Source of the DNA: Herbaspirillum hiltneri N3
GTDB lineage: Bacteria > Pseudomonadota > Gammaproteobacteria > Burkholderiales > Burkholderiaceae_D
Assembly (NCBI RefSeq): GCF_001267925.1
Contig: NZ_CP011409.1
Span: 4,278,001-4,342,000 of the forward strand
Length of the DNA stretch: 64,000 nucleotides
Reading direction: 5' to 3'
This document shows, piece after piece, positions 1-8,524 of this stretch. Below the pieces are notes generated by a model. It saw nothing but the letters and a program-made list of their open reading frames with translations, ran no database searches and was not told the DNA's origin. A program made the position numbers and the translations under genes. The first letter of the stretch is position 1, and the number at the start of each line of letters is the position of its first letter.

Positions 1-221
1 TTGGGCGTGGCGACGACGATGCAAGCGATGTCGTCGCGTGCAATCAATGCATCGAAGTCCGGCACGATGTCGGCCTCGGGATAATCGGCGCGAGCGCGTC
101 CGGCCTGCGAGGTGGCGATCACCCCAAGCGCGGTACGCCCGCTGCCGGCGATCACCGGCGCGTGGAAAGTGCTGCCGGCAAAGCCGTAGCCCATCAAACC
201 CAGCTTCAATTTCTCGGACAT
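1..221 (-). CDS. Gfo/Idh/MocA family oxidoreductase, N-terminal part
   Basis: The first 73 codons of a minus-strand gene are visible; the rest lies beyond the left edge of the window. The protein starts MSEKLKLGLMGYGFAGSTFH, which has the Rossmann dinucleotide-binding pattern GxGxAG near residues 11-16. A segment ending in IACIVVATP follows, typical of the second half of a Gfo/Idh/MocA NAD(P)-binding domain. Members of this family oxidise or reduce sugars, inositols and similar alcohols. The substrate cannot be told from the fragment. The start is the ATG at 219-221. The next gene leftwards is unknown, and the gene at 258-599 lies just upstream on the same strand. Confidence 0.8.
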   Translation of the reverse strand, partial: MSEKLKLGLMGYGFAGSTFHAPVIAGSGRTALGVIATSQAGRARADYPEADIVPDFDALIARDDIACIVVATP

Positions 222-257
222 GGATGCGCTCCCGGTTCTAAGATCGTGGACAGGTTC

Positions 258-599
258 TCAGACTTTTTTGACGAACTCGGTCTTCAGGCCCATCTGGCCG
301 AAACCATCGATCTTGCAATCGATGTCGTGGTCGCCGTCGACAAGACGGATGTTCTTGACCTTGGTGCCGATCTTGACCACACCGCCGCCGCCCTTGAGCT
401 TGAGGTCCTTGATCACGGTGACGGTATCGCCGTCCTGCAGGATGTTGCCGGCGGCGTCGCGCCAGACCTTGCCGCTGTCCTCCTCCGCTTCGGCGGGCTT
501 GATGGGCCACTCATGGGCGCATTCGGGGCAAACATACAGGGCGCCGTCTTCGTAGGTGAATTCGGACTGGCATTGCGGACAGGGGGGCAAGGTGCTCAT
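258..599 (-). CDS. yjdM: YjdM (PhnA-type) zinc-ribbon protein
   Basis: This 113-residue protein begins [19 protein letters not shown]. It has two CPxC knuckles (CPQC, then CPEC about 14 residues later) that form a zinc ribbon. The C-terminal domain, rich in Gly and Lys ([14 protein letters not shown], then [12 protein letters not shown]), is the characteristic PhnA/YjdM fold. The length matches the family, about 110 residues. E. coli YjdM was once linked to alkylphosphonate use, but its biochemical role is not settled, so only the family is asserted. An upstream in-frame ATG at 683 would add 28 residues without homology-like features. I chose the ATG at 597-599 because it puts the zinc ribbon at the N terminus. 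Confidence 0.87.
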   Translation of the reverse strand: MSTLPPCPQCQSEFTYEDGALYVCPECAHEWPIKPAEAEEDSGKVWRDAAGNILQDGDTVTVIKDLKLKGGGGVVKIGTKVKNIRLVDGDHDIDCKIDGFGQMGLKTEFVKKV

Positions 600-779
600 G
601 ATGACTTTCGTGACGATGCGGTGGCGCGCCGGATGCGTGCCGCCAAGCGCACAGTATACCGCCCGGCCATGCTTCTCCCGCACTAGCCCGCTATACTGGA
701 ACGAATTTCACCGGATAAACCGATAAGCGTGAGATGCGTTCCGCCCATCGTCGTTGAATGTTTTCAGGCAGGAGTTGGC

Positions 780-1211
780 ATGCTGCAGTCGCTTTCCCAT
801 ATTCCCGTTCATCGCTTGCGCAAGGAGTGCCCGCCGGGCGCTTGCGTGTGCGATCGCGAGAGCCTGCTCGACAGCGCCGCGACCAACCCCGACACCGACG
901 TGCGCGTGCTGATGCTGACCCAGGAGCAGGAGCGCAGGCTGCTCGAACGCATCGAGCGCATTTCCAGCTACGACGATTTGCAGTACGTCGCCGGACTGCT
1001 TTACCAGCAACTCGGCGTGGTCTTGCGCATTGCTCCCAGTCCGCGCGAAGTGCGCACCGTGCGCGGCTTCCTGATCCTGCTGGAAGAGCGTCCCGGCCTG
1101 TGCAAGAAAACCCGCCAGGCAGTACCGGCGGCAATCCGCAAATGCCTGGAAAACAATCCGGACATCGCCTTCGCCATTCTCAACGCCCACGATCTGCTGG
1201 GCGGCGCCTGA
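780..1211 (+). CDS. Conserved-looking hypothetical protein with an N-terminal Cys motif
   Basis: A 143-residue soluble protein that I do not recognise. The start at 780 is preceded by a good ribosome binding site (AGGAG at 770-774). The longer frame from 729 lacks one. Residues 17-24 hold the cysteine motif C-x4-C-x-C (CPPGACVC). The rest is predicted mostly helical and charged (QEQERRLLERIERI), ending in a Leu/Ala-rich tail. There is no signal peptide or membrane segment. The gene stands between two divergent or unrelated units and is probably monocistronic. The cysteine motif could bind a metal or be redox active; that is inference only. Confidence 0.65.
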   Translation: MLQSLSHIPVHRLRKECPPGACVCDRESLLDSAATNPDTDVRVLMLTQEQERRLLERIERISSYDDLQYVAGLLYQQLGVVLRIAPSPREVRTVRGFLILLEERPGLCKKTRQAVPAAIRKCLENNPDIAFAILNAHDLLGGA

Positions 1212-1332
1212 GTCCGGTTCTTCTGCCACGCCGATATATTCAGAAATCGCGTAAGCATCATCGAAAGCATTCGTTCTGCTGAAACGTCGCTTTGTTTAGT
1301 CTTGACGTCTTGACACTTTTCGGGGGCAAGAC

Positions 1333-2307
1333 ATGACAACAGCATCCACTACATCGAACAGACGCCGCCTGGTATTGCAGAGCGCCGCGGCGGCCGCACT
1401 GGCCGGCGCCGCCGGCTGGAGCAACGCCGCCGAAGAGCGCACGCTGCGCATCGGCTACCAGAAGTTCAACACGCTCAATATCCTCAAGGGCACCGGCAAC
1501 CTGGAAAAGGTGCTGGCGCCGCTGGGCTGGAAGGTGAAGTGGTTCGAGTTCGCGGCCGGGCCGCAGCTGACCGAAGCTCTCAACGCCGACGCCATCGACT
1601 TCGGCCACGCGGCCGATACGCCATCGGTGTTCGCCAACGCCTCGGGCGTGAACGCGGTCTATCTCGCCGCCGAACAACCGTATCCGAAAGGCATCGGCAT
1701 CTTCGTCGCGCAGGACTCGGCCATCCGCTCGATCAAGGAGCTCAAGGGCAAGAAGGTGGCGCTAGGCCGCGGCTGGAACGTGCAATATCTGCTGGTGCGC
1801 GCACTCGAGGAAGCCGGCCTCAGCTACAACGACATCGTACCGGTATATGTCTCCAACGCTGCCGACGTGCGCGCGGCTTTCCAGTCCGGCAACGTCGACG
1901 CGGCCGGATTGTGGGATCCCTTCCTGGCCGGCCAGGAAATCTCGACACGCCCGCGCATCCTGCGCGACGGCACCGGTCTGTCGAACAACCGCACCTTCCA
2001 TCTGGCAGCGCCGAAGTTCGTCGACCAGAACAAGAACATCATCCGCGTCCTGTTTGCCGAACTGAAGAAGACCAACAACTGGACCCAGGCCCATCCGCAG
2101 GAAACCGCCGACCTGCTGGCGCCGCAGCTGGGCGTCGATCCCAAGGTGCTGCGCCTGGCGACCGAACGCCGCAACTACACCACGGTGCCGATCGACGCCG
2201 GCATCATCCAGGAACAGCAGCAAATCGCCGAAGCCTTCTACAAGCTCAACCTGATCAAGAATCCGGTGCAGGTCAAGGACAAGGTTTACGGCGAAGCACT
2301 GTTGTAA
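1333..2307 (+). CDS. ssuA: Aliphatic sulfonate ABC transporter substrate-binding protein (SsuA family)
   Basis: A 324-residue periplasmic binding protein. The N terminus has a twin-arginine type signal (RRRLVLQ followed by an Ala-rich hydrophobic stretch) ending near residue 33 (SNAAEE). The mature part starts with LRIGYQKFNTLNILKG, the opening strand of the SsuA/TauA/NMT1 fold. Motifs such as LKGKKVALGRGWNVQYLLVRAL and the GLWDPFLAGQE segment fit sulfonate or taurine binders. Family members deliver alkanesulfonates to an ABC importer during sulfur limitation. No permease or ATPase gene follows; a flavin monooxygenase does, 9 bp downstream, suggesting joint uptake and desulfonation. The exact ligand is not determinable, and the symbol denotes the family. 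Confidence 0.82.
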   Translation: MTTASTTSNRRRLVLQSAAAAALAGAAGWSNAAEERTLRIGYQKFNTLNILKGTGNLEKVLAPLGWKVKWFEFAAGPQLTEALNADAIDFGHAADTPSVFANASGVNAVYLAAEQPYPKGIGIFVAQDSAIRSIKELKGKKVALGRGWNVQYLLVRALEEAGLSYNDIVPVYVSNAADVRAAFQSGNVDAAGLWDPFLAGQEISTRPRILRDGTGLSNNRTFHLAAPKFVDQNKNIIRVLFAELKKTNNWTQAHPQETADLLAPQLGVDPKVLRLATERRNYTTVPIDAGIIQEQQQIAEAFYKLNLIKNPVQVKDKVYGEALL

Positions 2308-2316
2308 GCGCCTCAG

Positions 2317-3621
2317 ATGACGATACATCTCGCGGCCTTCCTGATCGCCGGCAATGCGGCCCACAGCCAGGTGCTGTGGCGCCATCCGCGCAGCGCGCCA
2401 GGCGGATTCCTGACGCTGGATTACTACAAGCGCATTGCGCAGACGCTGGAACGCGGCAAGTTCGACCTGCTGTTTTTCGCCGACCGGCTGGCGGTGTCGA
2501 CGCGCTTCGGCGGAAGCCATCGCTATGGCGTGGCGCACGGCGACCAGGATGCGACGCGCATGGATCCGCTGCCGGTGCTCGGTGCAATTGCCGCGGTGAC
2601 GACGCACATCGGACTCGGCGCCACACGCTCGACGACCTACTCGCAACCGTACAGCCTGGCGCGCGAGTTCTCCACGCTCGACCATCTGTCCGCGGGACGC
2701 GCGGCGTGGAACGTGGTGACCTCGGTGAACCAGGGCGAGGCCGACAACTTCGGCCTGCGTGAAACCCTGGGACATGACGAACGTTACGACCGCGCCGATG
2801 AATTCCTCGAGGTCACGCACAAGTTATGGAACAGCTGGGATGCGCAAGCGCTGCTGCTGGAAAGCGGCAGCGGACGCTACGCCGATCCCGACGGTGTCCA
2901 TGCGATCGATCATCGCGGCACGCATTTCAACGTGCGCGGCCCGCTCAATATTCCGGCGTCGCCGCAAGGTGGACCGGTGATCATCCAGGCCGGTTCGTCG
3001 CATCGCGGCCAGGACTTTGCGGCGCGCTGGGCCGAGGTGGTGTTCGGCATCCAGCCCGATCTGGCGCGCATGCAGCGTTTTTATCAGGACCTCAAGGGCC
3101 GCACCGGCAAGTTCGGCCGCCAGCCTGCCGACATCAAGGTGCTGACCGCGCTCATGCCCTTCGTCGGCAAGAGCAAGGCCGAGGCGGAAGACAAGCGCGC
3201 GCAGCACAATGCGATGGTCGATCCCATCGTCGGCCTGTCGACCTTGTCGAGCCATATGAACGTGGATTTTTCGGCGCATGCGCCGGATGCGCCGATCGAC
3301 GACATCCAGGTGGCCGGCATGCAGGGCCTGTTCGGACTGGTGAAGGAATTGTCGAGCGAAGGCCGTCTCACGCTGGCCGACATCGGCAGGCTGTACGCGG
3401 GCGGCGTGCTGGTGCCGCAGGTGGCCGGCACGGCTGCGGAGGTGGCTGACTGGATGGAGAACATCGTGGCGCAGCAAGGCGCGGACGGCTTCGTGATCAC
3501 GCCGGCGCATTTGCCGGAAGGCTTCGACGACTTCGTCGATCTGGTGGTGCCGGAGTTGCAACGCCGCGGACAATTCCGGCTGGATTACGAGGGCGATACC
3601 CTGCGCAGTTATTTGCGCTGA
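2317..3621 (+). CDS. LLM-class FMN-dependent monooxygenase (NtaA/SnaA/DszA type)
   Basis: A 434-residue bacterial-luciferase-like monooxygenase. The N-terminal part (TIHLAAFLIAG, then WRHPRSAPGGFLTLDYY) and the block LAREFSTLDHLSAGRAAWNVVTS are signatures of the NtaA/SnaA/DszA/DmoA subgroup. That subgroup uses reduced FMN and O2 to cleave C-N or C-S bonds in nitrilotriacetate, dibenzothiophene sulfone or dimethyl sulfide. The usual length is 430-460 residues, so the gene is complete. It follows the sulfonate-binding protein gene by 9 bp, so the likely substrate is an organosulfur compound (inference). It must take FMNH2 from a separate reductase that is not in the window. A strong terminator follows. 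Confidence 0.9.
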   Translation: MTIHLAAFLIAGNAAHSQVLWRHPRSAPGGFLTLDYYKRIAQTLERGKFDLLFFADRLAVSTRFGGSHRYGVAHGDQDATRMDPLPVLGAIAAVTTHIGLGATRSTTYSQPYSLAREFSTLDHLSAGRAAWNVVTSVNQGEADNFGLRETLGHDERYDRADEFLEVTHKLWNSWDAQALLLESGSGRYADPDGVHAIDHRGTHFNVRGPLNIPASPQGGPVIIQAGSSHRGQDFAARWAEVVFGIQPDLARMQRFYQDLKGRTGKFGRQPADIKVLTALMPFVGKSKAEAEDKRAQHNAMVDPIVGLSTLSSHMNVDFSAHAPDAPIDDIQVAGMQGLFGLVKELSSEGRLTLADIGRLYAGGVLVPQVAGTAAEVADWMENIVAQQGADGFVITPAHLPEGFDDFVDLVVPELQRRGQFRLDYEGDTLRSYLR

Positions 3622-3642
3622 CGACGACCGCCGCTGCATGAA

Positions 3643-3678
3643 TGAAAAACGGCGCGAATCGCTTCGCGCCGTTTTTCA
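3643..3678. terminator. Bidirectional intrinsic terminator
   Basis: Perfect hairpin with the arms AAAACGGCGCGAA and TTCGCGCCGTTTT around a short loop, flanked by A and T runs. It lies between the converging flavin monooxygenase and DEAD-box helicase genes and can end transcription from both sides. Confidence 0.85.
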
Positions 3679-3702
3679 TTTCATCGTGCCAATTGCCGCG
3701 AG

Positions 3703-6306
3703 CTACTCCGGCTTGCCGCCCTTGCGATGCGGCTTGGCATGACCGGACAGGCGTGTGTCCGGGCGACCATCGCGTTTGTCGGAACGCTTGTCGCCGGGAC
3801 GGCCGGCGCGTGCGCTGCTGTTGACCTTGGGCGGCGTGGAGTTCTTCGCCGGCGTCTTGTCGTGATGCTCGGTGCCGGTGCCGATGATGCTGATGTTCAT
3901 CTTGCGGCCGGCTATCTCGACCACTTTCAACTGATGCAGCAACGGCTTGGGCATGCCGGCCGGCAGATCCAGGGTGCTGTGGTCGTCATGGATGTCGATG
4001 CGGCCGATGTGCTTGGCTTCGAGTCCGGCTTCGGTGGCGATGGCGTTGACGATGCTGGCTGCGGTCGCTGCATGGGCGCGGCCGATCTCGATGCGGAAAG
4101 TCTGCATCTGGAATTCCGGCTTGCCTTTTTCCTTGCCTTTGGTCTTGCGCGGCTCTTCAACCGGCGCAGCGGCAGGAGCCGGTTCGGCGCGCTCGGGACG
4201 ATCGCCGCGCGGGCCGCGTTCGGCGCGCAGCATCGGCGGACGTTCGTCAGTGACGCTGATCTTGAGTTGCTGGCCGGCGACCCAGACCTTCTTCAGGTGT
4301 TGCAGCAGATCGTCCGGCATGTTGCCGGGCAGATCAAGCACGCTGTGGTCGTCGAAGATTTCAATGCGGCCGATGTGCTTGGCGTCCATGCCGGCTTCGT
4401 TGGCGATGGCGCCGACGATGTTGCCCGGTTTGACGCCATGCTCATGACCGACTTCGATGCGGTAAGTCTGCGTCGTGTGGGCAGCGAAATCGGCCTTGGT
4501 CGGACGCGCGCGCTCGGTGCGCTCAGGACGTTCAGTGCGCTCGGCGCGTTCAGGACGTTCCTTGCGCTCGCTTCTTTCCGCGCGCGGTGCGTCGCTGACG
4601 CCGCCGTCACGGCTGATCTGCAATTGCTGGCCGGCCACGCGTACCGATTTCAGGTGATCGATCAGGTCTGGCGGCATGTCGTCCGGCAGGTCGAGGACGC
4701 TGTAGTCGTCATAGATTTCGATGCGGCCGATGTGCTTGGAATCCATGCCGGCTTCGTTGGCGATGGCGCCGACGATGTTGCCCGGCTTGACGCCGTGCTG
4801 ATGGCCGACTTCGATGCGGAAGGTCTGCATGCCGGGATCGGCGGCGCGCACGATGCGCTCCTTGGGTGCGTAGCCTGGACGCTCCGCACGTTCCGAACGA
4901 TCGCCACGTTCTGCACGCGGCGAGCGATCGGGACGTTCGCGCGGCGCGCGGTCATCGCTGCGCACGAACTCCGGTTCGCGCTGGTTCTTGTCGAGCAGCA
5001 GCGGCACGTCGCCGCGCGCCATCTTGGCCAGTGCGGCGGCGATGTCGACTGCGGTGACATTTTCTTCGCGCTCGTAATCTTCGATCAGCGAACGGAAGAC
5101 GTCGAGTTCGCCGGCTGCCAGCGTCTCGCCGATCAGCTCCTTGAAGCGCGCCACGCGCACATCGTTGACGGCCTGCACGCTCGGCAGGTTCATTTGCGTG
5201 ATCGGCTGGCGGGTCGAACGTTCGATGCTCTTGAGCAGGTTCTTTTCGCGCGGTGTGATGAACAGGATGGCTTCGCCGCTGCGGCCGGCGCGACCGGTGC
5301 GGCCGATGCGGTGGGTATAGCTTTCCGGATCGTAAGGCACGTCGTAGTTGATGACGTGGCTGATGCGCTCCACATCGAGGCCGCGTGCAGCGACGTCGGT
5401 GGCGATCAGAATGTCGATCTGGCCGTCCTTCAATTGCTGGATGGTGCGTTCGCGCTGCTGCTGCTGGACGTCGCCGTTGATGGCGGCGGCGGCAAACCCT
5501 CTCGCCTTCAGTTTGCCGGCAAGCTCTTCCGTACCGAGCTTGGTGCGCGAGAAAATGATCAGGCCGTCGAACGGTTCGACTTCGAGGATGCGCGTCAGCG
5601 CGTCGAGCTTGTGCATGCCGCTGACCAGCCAGTAGCGCTGGCGGATGTTTTCGGCGGTGCCGGTTTTGGCGGCGATGGTGACTTCGGCCGGATCGCGCAG
5701 GTAAGTCTTGGCAATGCGCTTGATGACGGCCGGCATGGTGGCCGAGAACAGCGTGGTCTGCCGTGTTGCCGGGGTCTTTTTCAGGATCGATTCGACGTCG
5801 TCGATGAAACCCATGCGCAGCATTTCATCGGCTTCGTCAAGCACCATGGTCTTGAGTTGCGACAGGTCGAGCGAACCCTTGTCCAGATGGTCGATCACGC
5901 GGCCGGGGGTGCCGACAACGACGTGCACGCCGCGGCGCAAGGCGCTCAGCTGCGGACCGTAGCTCTGGCCGCCGTAAATCGGCAACACTTGAAAACCGGG
6001 GATGTGCGTGGCGTAGCGCTGGAAGGCTTCGGCCACCTGGATCGCCAGTTCGCGCGTCGGCGCCAGCACCAGCGCCTGCGGCGCAGTCTGGCGGATATCG
6101 ATGCGCGACAGGATCGGCAGTGCAAATGCGGCGGTCTTGCCGGTGCCGGTCTGGGCCTGGCCCAGCACGTCGCGGTTGCTCAGCAGGATGGGGATGGTCG
6201 CGGCCTGGATCGGCGACGGCGATTCGTAACCGAGCTCTTTCAGCACGCGCAACAGCGGTTCGCTGAGATTGAGGTCGGAAAACAAGGGAAGGGGGGCTTC
6301 GGACAT
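3703..6306 (-). CDS. deaD: DEAD-box RNA helicase with three DbpA-like RNA-binding domains (DeaD/CsdA type)
   Basis: An 867-residue ATP-dependent RNA helicase. The core (residues 1-370) shows the Q motif (SPIQAATIP), Walker A AQTGTGKT (51-58), PTRELA, TPGR, DEAD (157-160), SAT (188-190), the helicase C motif ATDVAARGLD (302-311) and HRIGRTGRAGR. After a linker come three copies of a domain of about 73 residues (493-565, 612-684, 734-806). All resemble the RRM-like RNA-binding domain of DbpA/CsdA and are separated by Arg/Glu-rich linkers (RAERSERKERPERAER). DeaD normally carries one such domain, so this protein is about 230 residues longer than usual. Expected roles are ribosome assembly and mRNA unwinding, especially in the cold. 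The tail is basic and probably disordered. Confidence 0.95.
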   Translation of the reverse strand: MSEAPLPLFSDLNLSEPLLRVLKELGYESPSPIQAATIPILLSNRDVLGQAQTGTGKTAAFALPILSRIDIRQTAPQALVLAPTRELAIQVAEAFQRYATHIPGFQVLPIYGGQSYGPQLSALRRGVHVVVGTPGRVIDHLDKGSLDLSQLKTMVLDEADEMLRMGFIDDVESILKKTPATRQTTLFSATMPAVIKRIAKTYLRDPAEVTIAAKTGTAENIRQRYWLVSGMHKLDALTRILEVEPFDGLIIFSRTKLGTEELAGKLKARGFAAAAINGDVQQQQRERTIQQLKDGQIDILIATDVAARGLDVERISHVINYDVPYDPESYTHRIGRTGRAGRSGEAILFITPREKNLLKSIERSTRQPITQMNLPSVQAVNDVRVARFKELIGETLAAGELDVFRSLIEDYEREENVTAVDIAAALAKMARGDVPLLLDKNQREPEFVRSDDRAPRERPDRSPRAERGDRSERAERPGYAPKERIVRAADPGMQTFRIEVGHQHGVKPGNIVGAIANEAGMDSKHIGRIEIYDDYSVLDLPDDMPPDLIDHLKSVRVAGQQLQISRDGGVSDAPRAERSERKERPERAERTERPERTERARPTKADFAAHTTQTYRIEVGHEHGVKPGNIVGAIANEAGMDAKHIGRIEIFDDHSVLDLPGNMPDDLLQHLKKVWVAGQQLKISVTDERPPMLRAERGPRGDRPERAEPAPAAAPVEEPRKTKGKEKGKPEFQMQTFRIEIGRAHAATAASIVNAIATEAGLEAKHIGRIDIHDDHSTLDLPAGMPKPLLHQLKVVEIAGRKMNISIIGTGTEHHDKTPAKNSTPPKVNSSARAGRPGDKRSDKRDGRPDTRLSGHAKPHRKGGKPE
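3889..4830 (-). repeat. Three tandem copies of the DbpA-like domain inside the helicase gene
   Basis: The copies occupy 4612-4830, 4255-4473 and 3889-4107. Copies one and two are very close: both encode GVKPGNIVGAIANEAGMD, then KHIGRIEI with the same codons over most of their length. Copy three is more diverged (AHAATAASIVNAIATEAGLE). This points to a duplication within the gene, with the first two copies duplicated more recently or homogenised by conversion. Confidence 0.85.
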
Positions 6307-6545
6307 GAGGACTCACTGGTTCTTTTTTGGGACCGCAGGGCGCGGCCGCATGGGGATGCAGTTTACCCGCTTGTGACGCGCTCAGCGATGTTAAGTTGCA
6401 GCAGAACGCGCACCGGCGGTGGAAACGGGCGCTTTCTTGACCGATGGCAGGTGGAGATGTTGCCGGGGAGACAAACAATGCCCGGCAACAAGAATCAGGG
6501 CGGCAGACGAAAATCGGATGGAAAAACCACCCGCCCGGAGGGAAT

Positions 6546-6800
6546 TTACTGGAAAGTGTTCGGTGTCAGCTGCAGCGGCGAGCCTTGCACTCCGGCGTGC
6601 ACCAGGCGACGCGCGACGCCGGTGATGTTGGCTTCCAGTTCGCGGAAAGTGCGCATCGGCCCGATCGCCGTAAACATCTGCGAGGCCAGCTTGATCAGCG
6701 CTTCGTTGGAGATGAAGCACTCCCGGTTGACGAACTCCACGCATACAGAAAAAATCACGCCGGCGTTGGTCAATTTCACTTCGGTAACAGACTGCGACAT
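6546..6800 (-). CDS. Small protein, DUF1488-like
   Basis: An 84-residue protein beginning MSQSVTEVKLTNAGVIFSVC. The start at 6798-6800 is preceded by AAAGGA on the minus strand. The pattern FxVxVEFVNRECFISNEAL, then RTFRELEANITGVARRLVHAG and a C-terminal LTPNTF resembles the DUF1488 family: one beta hairpin with a conserved Cys, a helix ending in a basic segment, and a short last strand. The function of that family is not known. The gene is monocistronic, between the helicase and the infA leader. The assignment rests on pattern only, so it is moderate. Confidence 0.6.
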   Translation of the reverse strand: MSQSVTEVKLTNAGVIFSVCVEFVNRECFISNEALIKLASQMFTAIGPMRTFRELEANITGVARRLVHAGVQGSPLQLTPNTFQ

Positions 6801-6927
6801 GGCTTTTCCTTTAATCGGATAATCCACCCATAGTGCGCGTAAGTCCGGCGAATAGCAATCAAAATCGGCGATCACGCCGGGCCGGCGCGGCTTCCGGAAG
6901 GATTGGGCGGGTTCACTGCAGACAATG

Positions 6928-6933
6928 TATAAT
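6928..6933 (+). promoter_or_regulatory. Probable -10 box of the infA promoter
   Basis: A perfect TATAAT at 6928-6933, preceded by TTGGGC at 6903-6908, a weak -35 with a long 19-bp spacer. If used, transcription would start near 6940, leaving a leader of about 320 nt before infA. Confidence 0.45.
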
Positions 6934-7262
6934 AGAGGCTCGTTGGGCGGTCTCGCCCTGTTCCCAGACCGGCCTGCCGTATCGCCAGTCTCCACTCTTT
7001 CCGGCCGCGCCAGCCTCTCGTTGCACTAGTTTTCCGGCACGCGGCCCGTTCTGTAGCAGTCCTGCCGCCGGCGACATTGTGCATCCGGCGCCAAGTCTCT
7101 CCGCATGTCTGCACGTGCACGCGGTGCTGCTTCCGGGCGAAAAACAAAACCGCACTGGTCCGCTCAAGCGGTAACCGGCCTCTTTTTTCTGCGATCTTCG
7201 GCGGATGTTGTTGCAGCCTTTTGCAAGCTGCCGCCTGCCGGTCGCCTTATTTGGAAACCACC
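6934..7262 (+). other. Long untranslated leader before infA
   Basis: About 330 bp without a convincing gene. Short open frames here have no ribosome binding sites or recognisable products. The stretch is GC-rich with several local inverted repeats and a T-rich run at 7182-7190. Just before infA a GGAAACCACC segment supplies only a modest Shine-Dalgarno. It may be a structured 5' UTR. Confidence 0.4.
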
Positions 7263-7526
7263 ATGGCTAAAGAAGAATTACTTGAAATGAACGGCCTCGT
7301 CGAAGAAGTCCTGCCCGATTCGCGCTTCCGCGTGAACCTGGAAAACGGTCATCGACTGATCGCCTACACCTCCGGCAAGATGCGCCAGAACCATATCCGC
7401 ATCCTGGCCGGCGACAAAGTCACACTCGAACTGTCTCCTTACGACCTGAGCAAGGGCCGCATCACTTTCCGTCATCTGGAAAAGCGCGGACCGGTCGGTG
7501 GCGGACAGCAACGCCGTCGCTACTGA
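7263..7526 (+). CDS. infA: Translation initiation factor IF-1
   Basis: An 87-residue S1-type OB-fold protein beginning [20 protein letters not shown]. It includes [24 protein letters not shown] and [21 protein letters not shown], all diagnostic of IF-1. The normal bacterial length is 71-73 residues. The extra residues are a C-terminal tail ([17 protein letters not shown]) of the kind seen in the longer second IF-1 paralogue of betaproteobacteria. IF-1 binds the 30S A site during initiation with IF-2 and IF-3. It stands alone, not in the ribosomal protein operon that usually carries infA, which fits a stand-alone paralogue. Confidence 0.95.
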   Translation: MAKEELLEMNGLVEEVLPDSRFRVNLENGHRLIAYTSGKMRQNHIRILAGDKVTLELSPYDLSKGRITFRHLEKRGPVGGGQQRRRY

Positions 7527-7551
7527 TATCCCGGTACGCAACGAGATTGCG

Positions 7552-7863
7552 ATGTCGAACGCGACACCCATAGAGCGCAGTAACGGCGCTGCAGCGATTT
7601 CCGCCAAGGCGATGGCGTTGGCGGCTGCGCTGGAAGTCGAGCTGGTCGAGTGCGTCTGGGATATCGGCGCCGACCTCACGCATGAACATGCGCACCGGCT
7701 CGATCTGATCACCGCAGCGAAATCCGTGCGCGTGTATTTTCCGGATCTGGAATTGACCACGTCCGGCAATGCTTCCCGCACCAAACGCACCGAGGAACGC
7801 CTGCAGCGCGCGATCGTTCAGCTGCAGCAACGCACACCGGCGCCGACATACGGGTATCGCTGA
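7552..7863 (+). CDS. Hypothetical protein downstream of infA
   Basis: A 103-residue protein beginning MSNATPIERSNGAAAISAKA. I took the ATG at 7552, preceded by ACGAG. The frame also has an earlier GTG at 7498, which would overlap the end of infA by 29 bp and add 18 residues. The middle (LEVELVECVWDIGADLTHEH) is acidic, and the C terminus is basic and Gln/Arg-rich. There are no membrane segments or recognisable motifs. The 25-bp gap after infA suggests cotranscription. Codon use looks genuine (GC-rich third positions). I do not recognise the family. Confidence 0.6.
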   Translation: MSNATPIERSNGAAAISAKAMALAAALEVELVECVWDIGADLTHEHAHRLDLITAAKSVRVYFPDLELTTSGNASRTKRTEERLQRAIVQLQQRTPAPTYGYR

Positions 7864-8094
7864 ACGCTGCTGCCGCATGCGGACATGTCGCGAATTAAAT
7901 CTCGATATGTTTAGGTAATCCCCAGGTTTACCTGTATATTCAAATTTGCACTTACATCAAGTCGTCGTTATTGTTGGTCTCTCCTCTTGAGCTCGCTTGC
8001 GAGCCTCCTCTGTCGGACTCTCTTCGGTTACATCTTTCTTGGTCTCGGGTGCGCTTCGGGCGTTGTCCCTCATTTTTTTCAAGGAAGTAAAAAC
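7864..8094 (+). promoter_or_regulatory. Long 5' leader of the cold-shock gene
   Basis: About 230 bp between the previous gene and csp. It includes an AT-rich patch near 7905-7950, a short hairpin (GCTCGC-TT-GCGAGC at 7990-8003) and a pyrimidine-rich stretch ending in AAGGAAG just before the ATG. Long structured leaders are known for cspA mRNAs, where they control stability and translation by temperature. Here that role is inferred from position. Confidence 0.45.
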
Positions 8095-8307
8095 ATGTCT
8101 ACAAGTCAAACAGGTACGGTCAAGTGGTTCAACGATGCCAAGGGCTTCGGCTTCATCACCCCTGATCAAGGCGGCGATGATCTGTTCGCGCATTTCCAGG
8201 ACATCCAATCGAACGGCTTCAAGAGCCTGGCCGAAAACCAGCGCGTCTCGTTCGATCGCGGCACTGGTCCCAAGGGCGAAAAAGCCACCAATATCAAAGC
8301 GATCTGA
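8095..8307 (+). CDS. cspA: Cold-shock protein, CspA family
   Basis: A 70-residue single-domain cold-shock protein. Both nucleic-acid binding motifs are present: RNP1 (KGFGFI, residues 16-21) and RNP2 (DLFAHF, 29-34). It starts [16 protein letters not shown], as in almost all CspA homologues. The ATG at 8095 has an AAGGAAG ribosome binding site; longer frames upstream are untranslated leader. These proteins bind single-stranded RNA or DNA and melt secondary structure, mostly in the cold, so the gene fits beside infA and the helicase, both with links to cold-shock translation. Other Csp paralogues are normally present in such genomes, so the symbol means family only. Confidence 0.95.
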   Translation: MSTSQTGTVKWFNDAKGFGFITPDQGGDDLFAHFQDIQSNGFKSLAENQRVSFDRGTGPKGEKATNIKAI

Positions 8308-8429
8308 TCGCGTGATGTGACGTGAGGACCTTGGTCTTCACGGCATCCAAGTCCGGGATCGACAAACCGGCGGCACCACGCAGATAGCATGGGCCGCCGA
8401 TGGAAAAATCCCGGCGCCGCAGTTTCTGC

Positions 8430-8469
8430 GGAATGACAAAGCTCGCTACGGCGGGCTTTGTTGCATTCC
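8430..8469. other. Hairpin between csp and the HD hydrolase gene
   Basis: Imperfect inverted repeat: GGAATGACAAAGC pairs with GCTTTGTTGCATTCC around an 11-nt loop. It lacks a T run, so it may be a repeat remnant or RNA structure rather than a terminator. Confidence 0.35.
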
Positions 8470-8524
8470 GGGCCGGCCTGCTTCGGCTATCATCGCGATT
8501 CCGTGATTTTCTCCGGCGACATCC

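Noticed and set aside
3727..6822. 1031-codon plus-strand frame opposite the helicase
   Set aside because: It mirrors the real gene codon by codon, has no ribosome binding site and no recognisable domain; such frames are expected opposite GC-rich genes.
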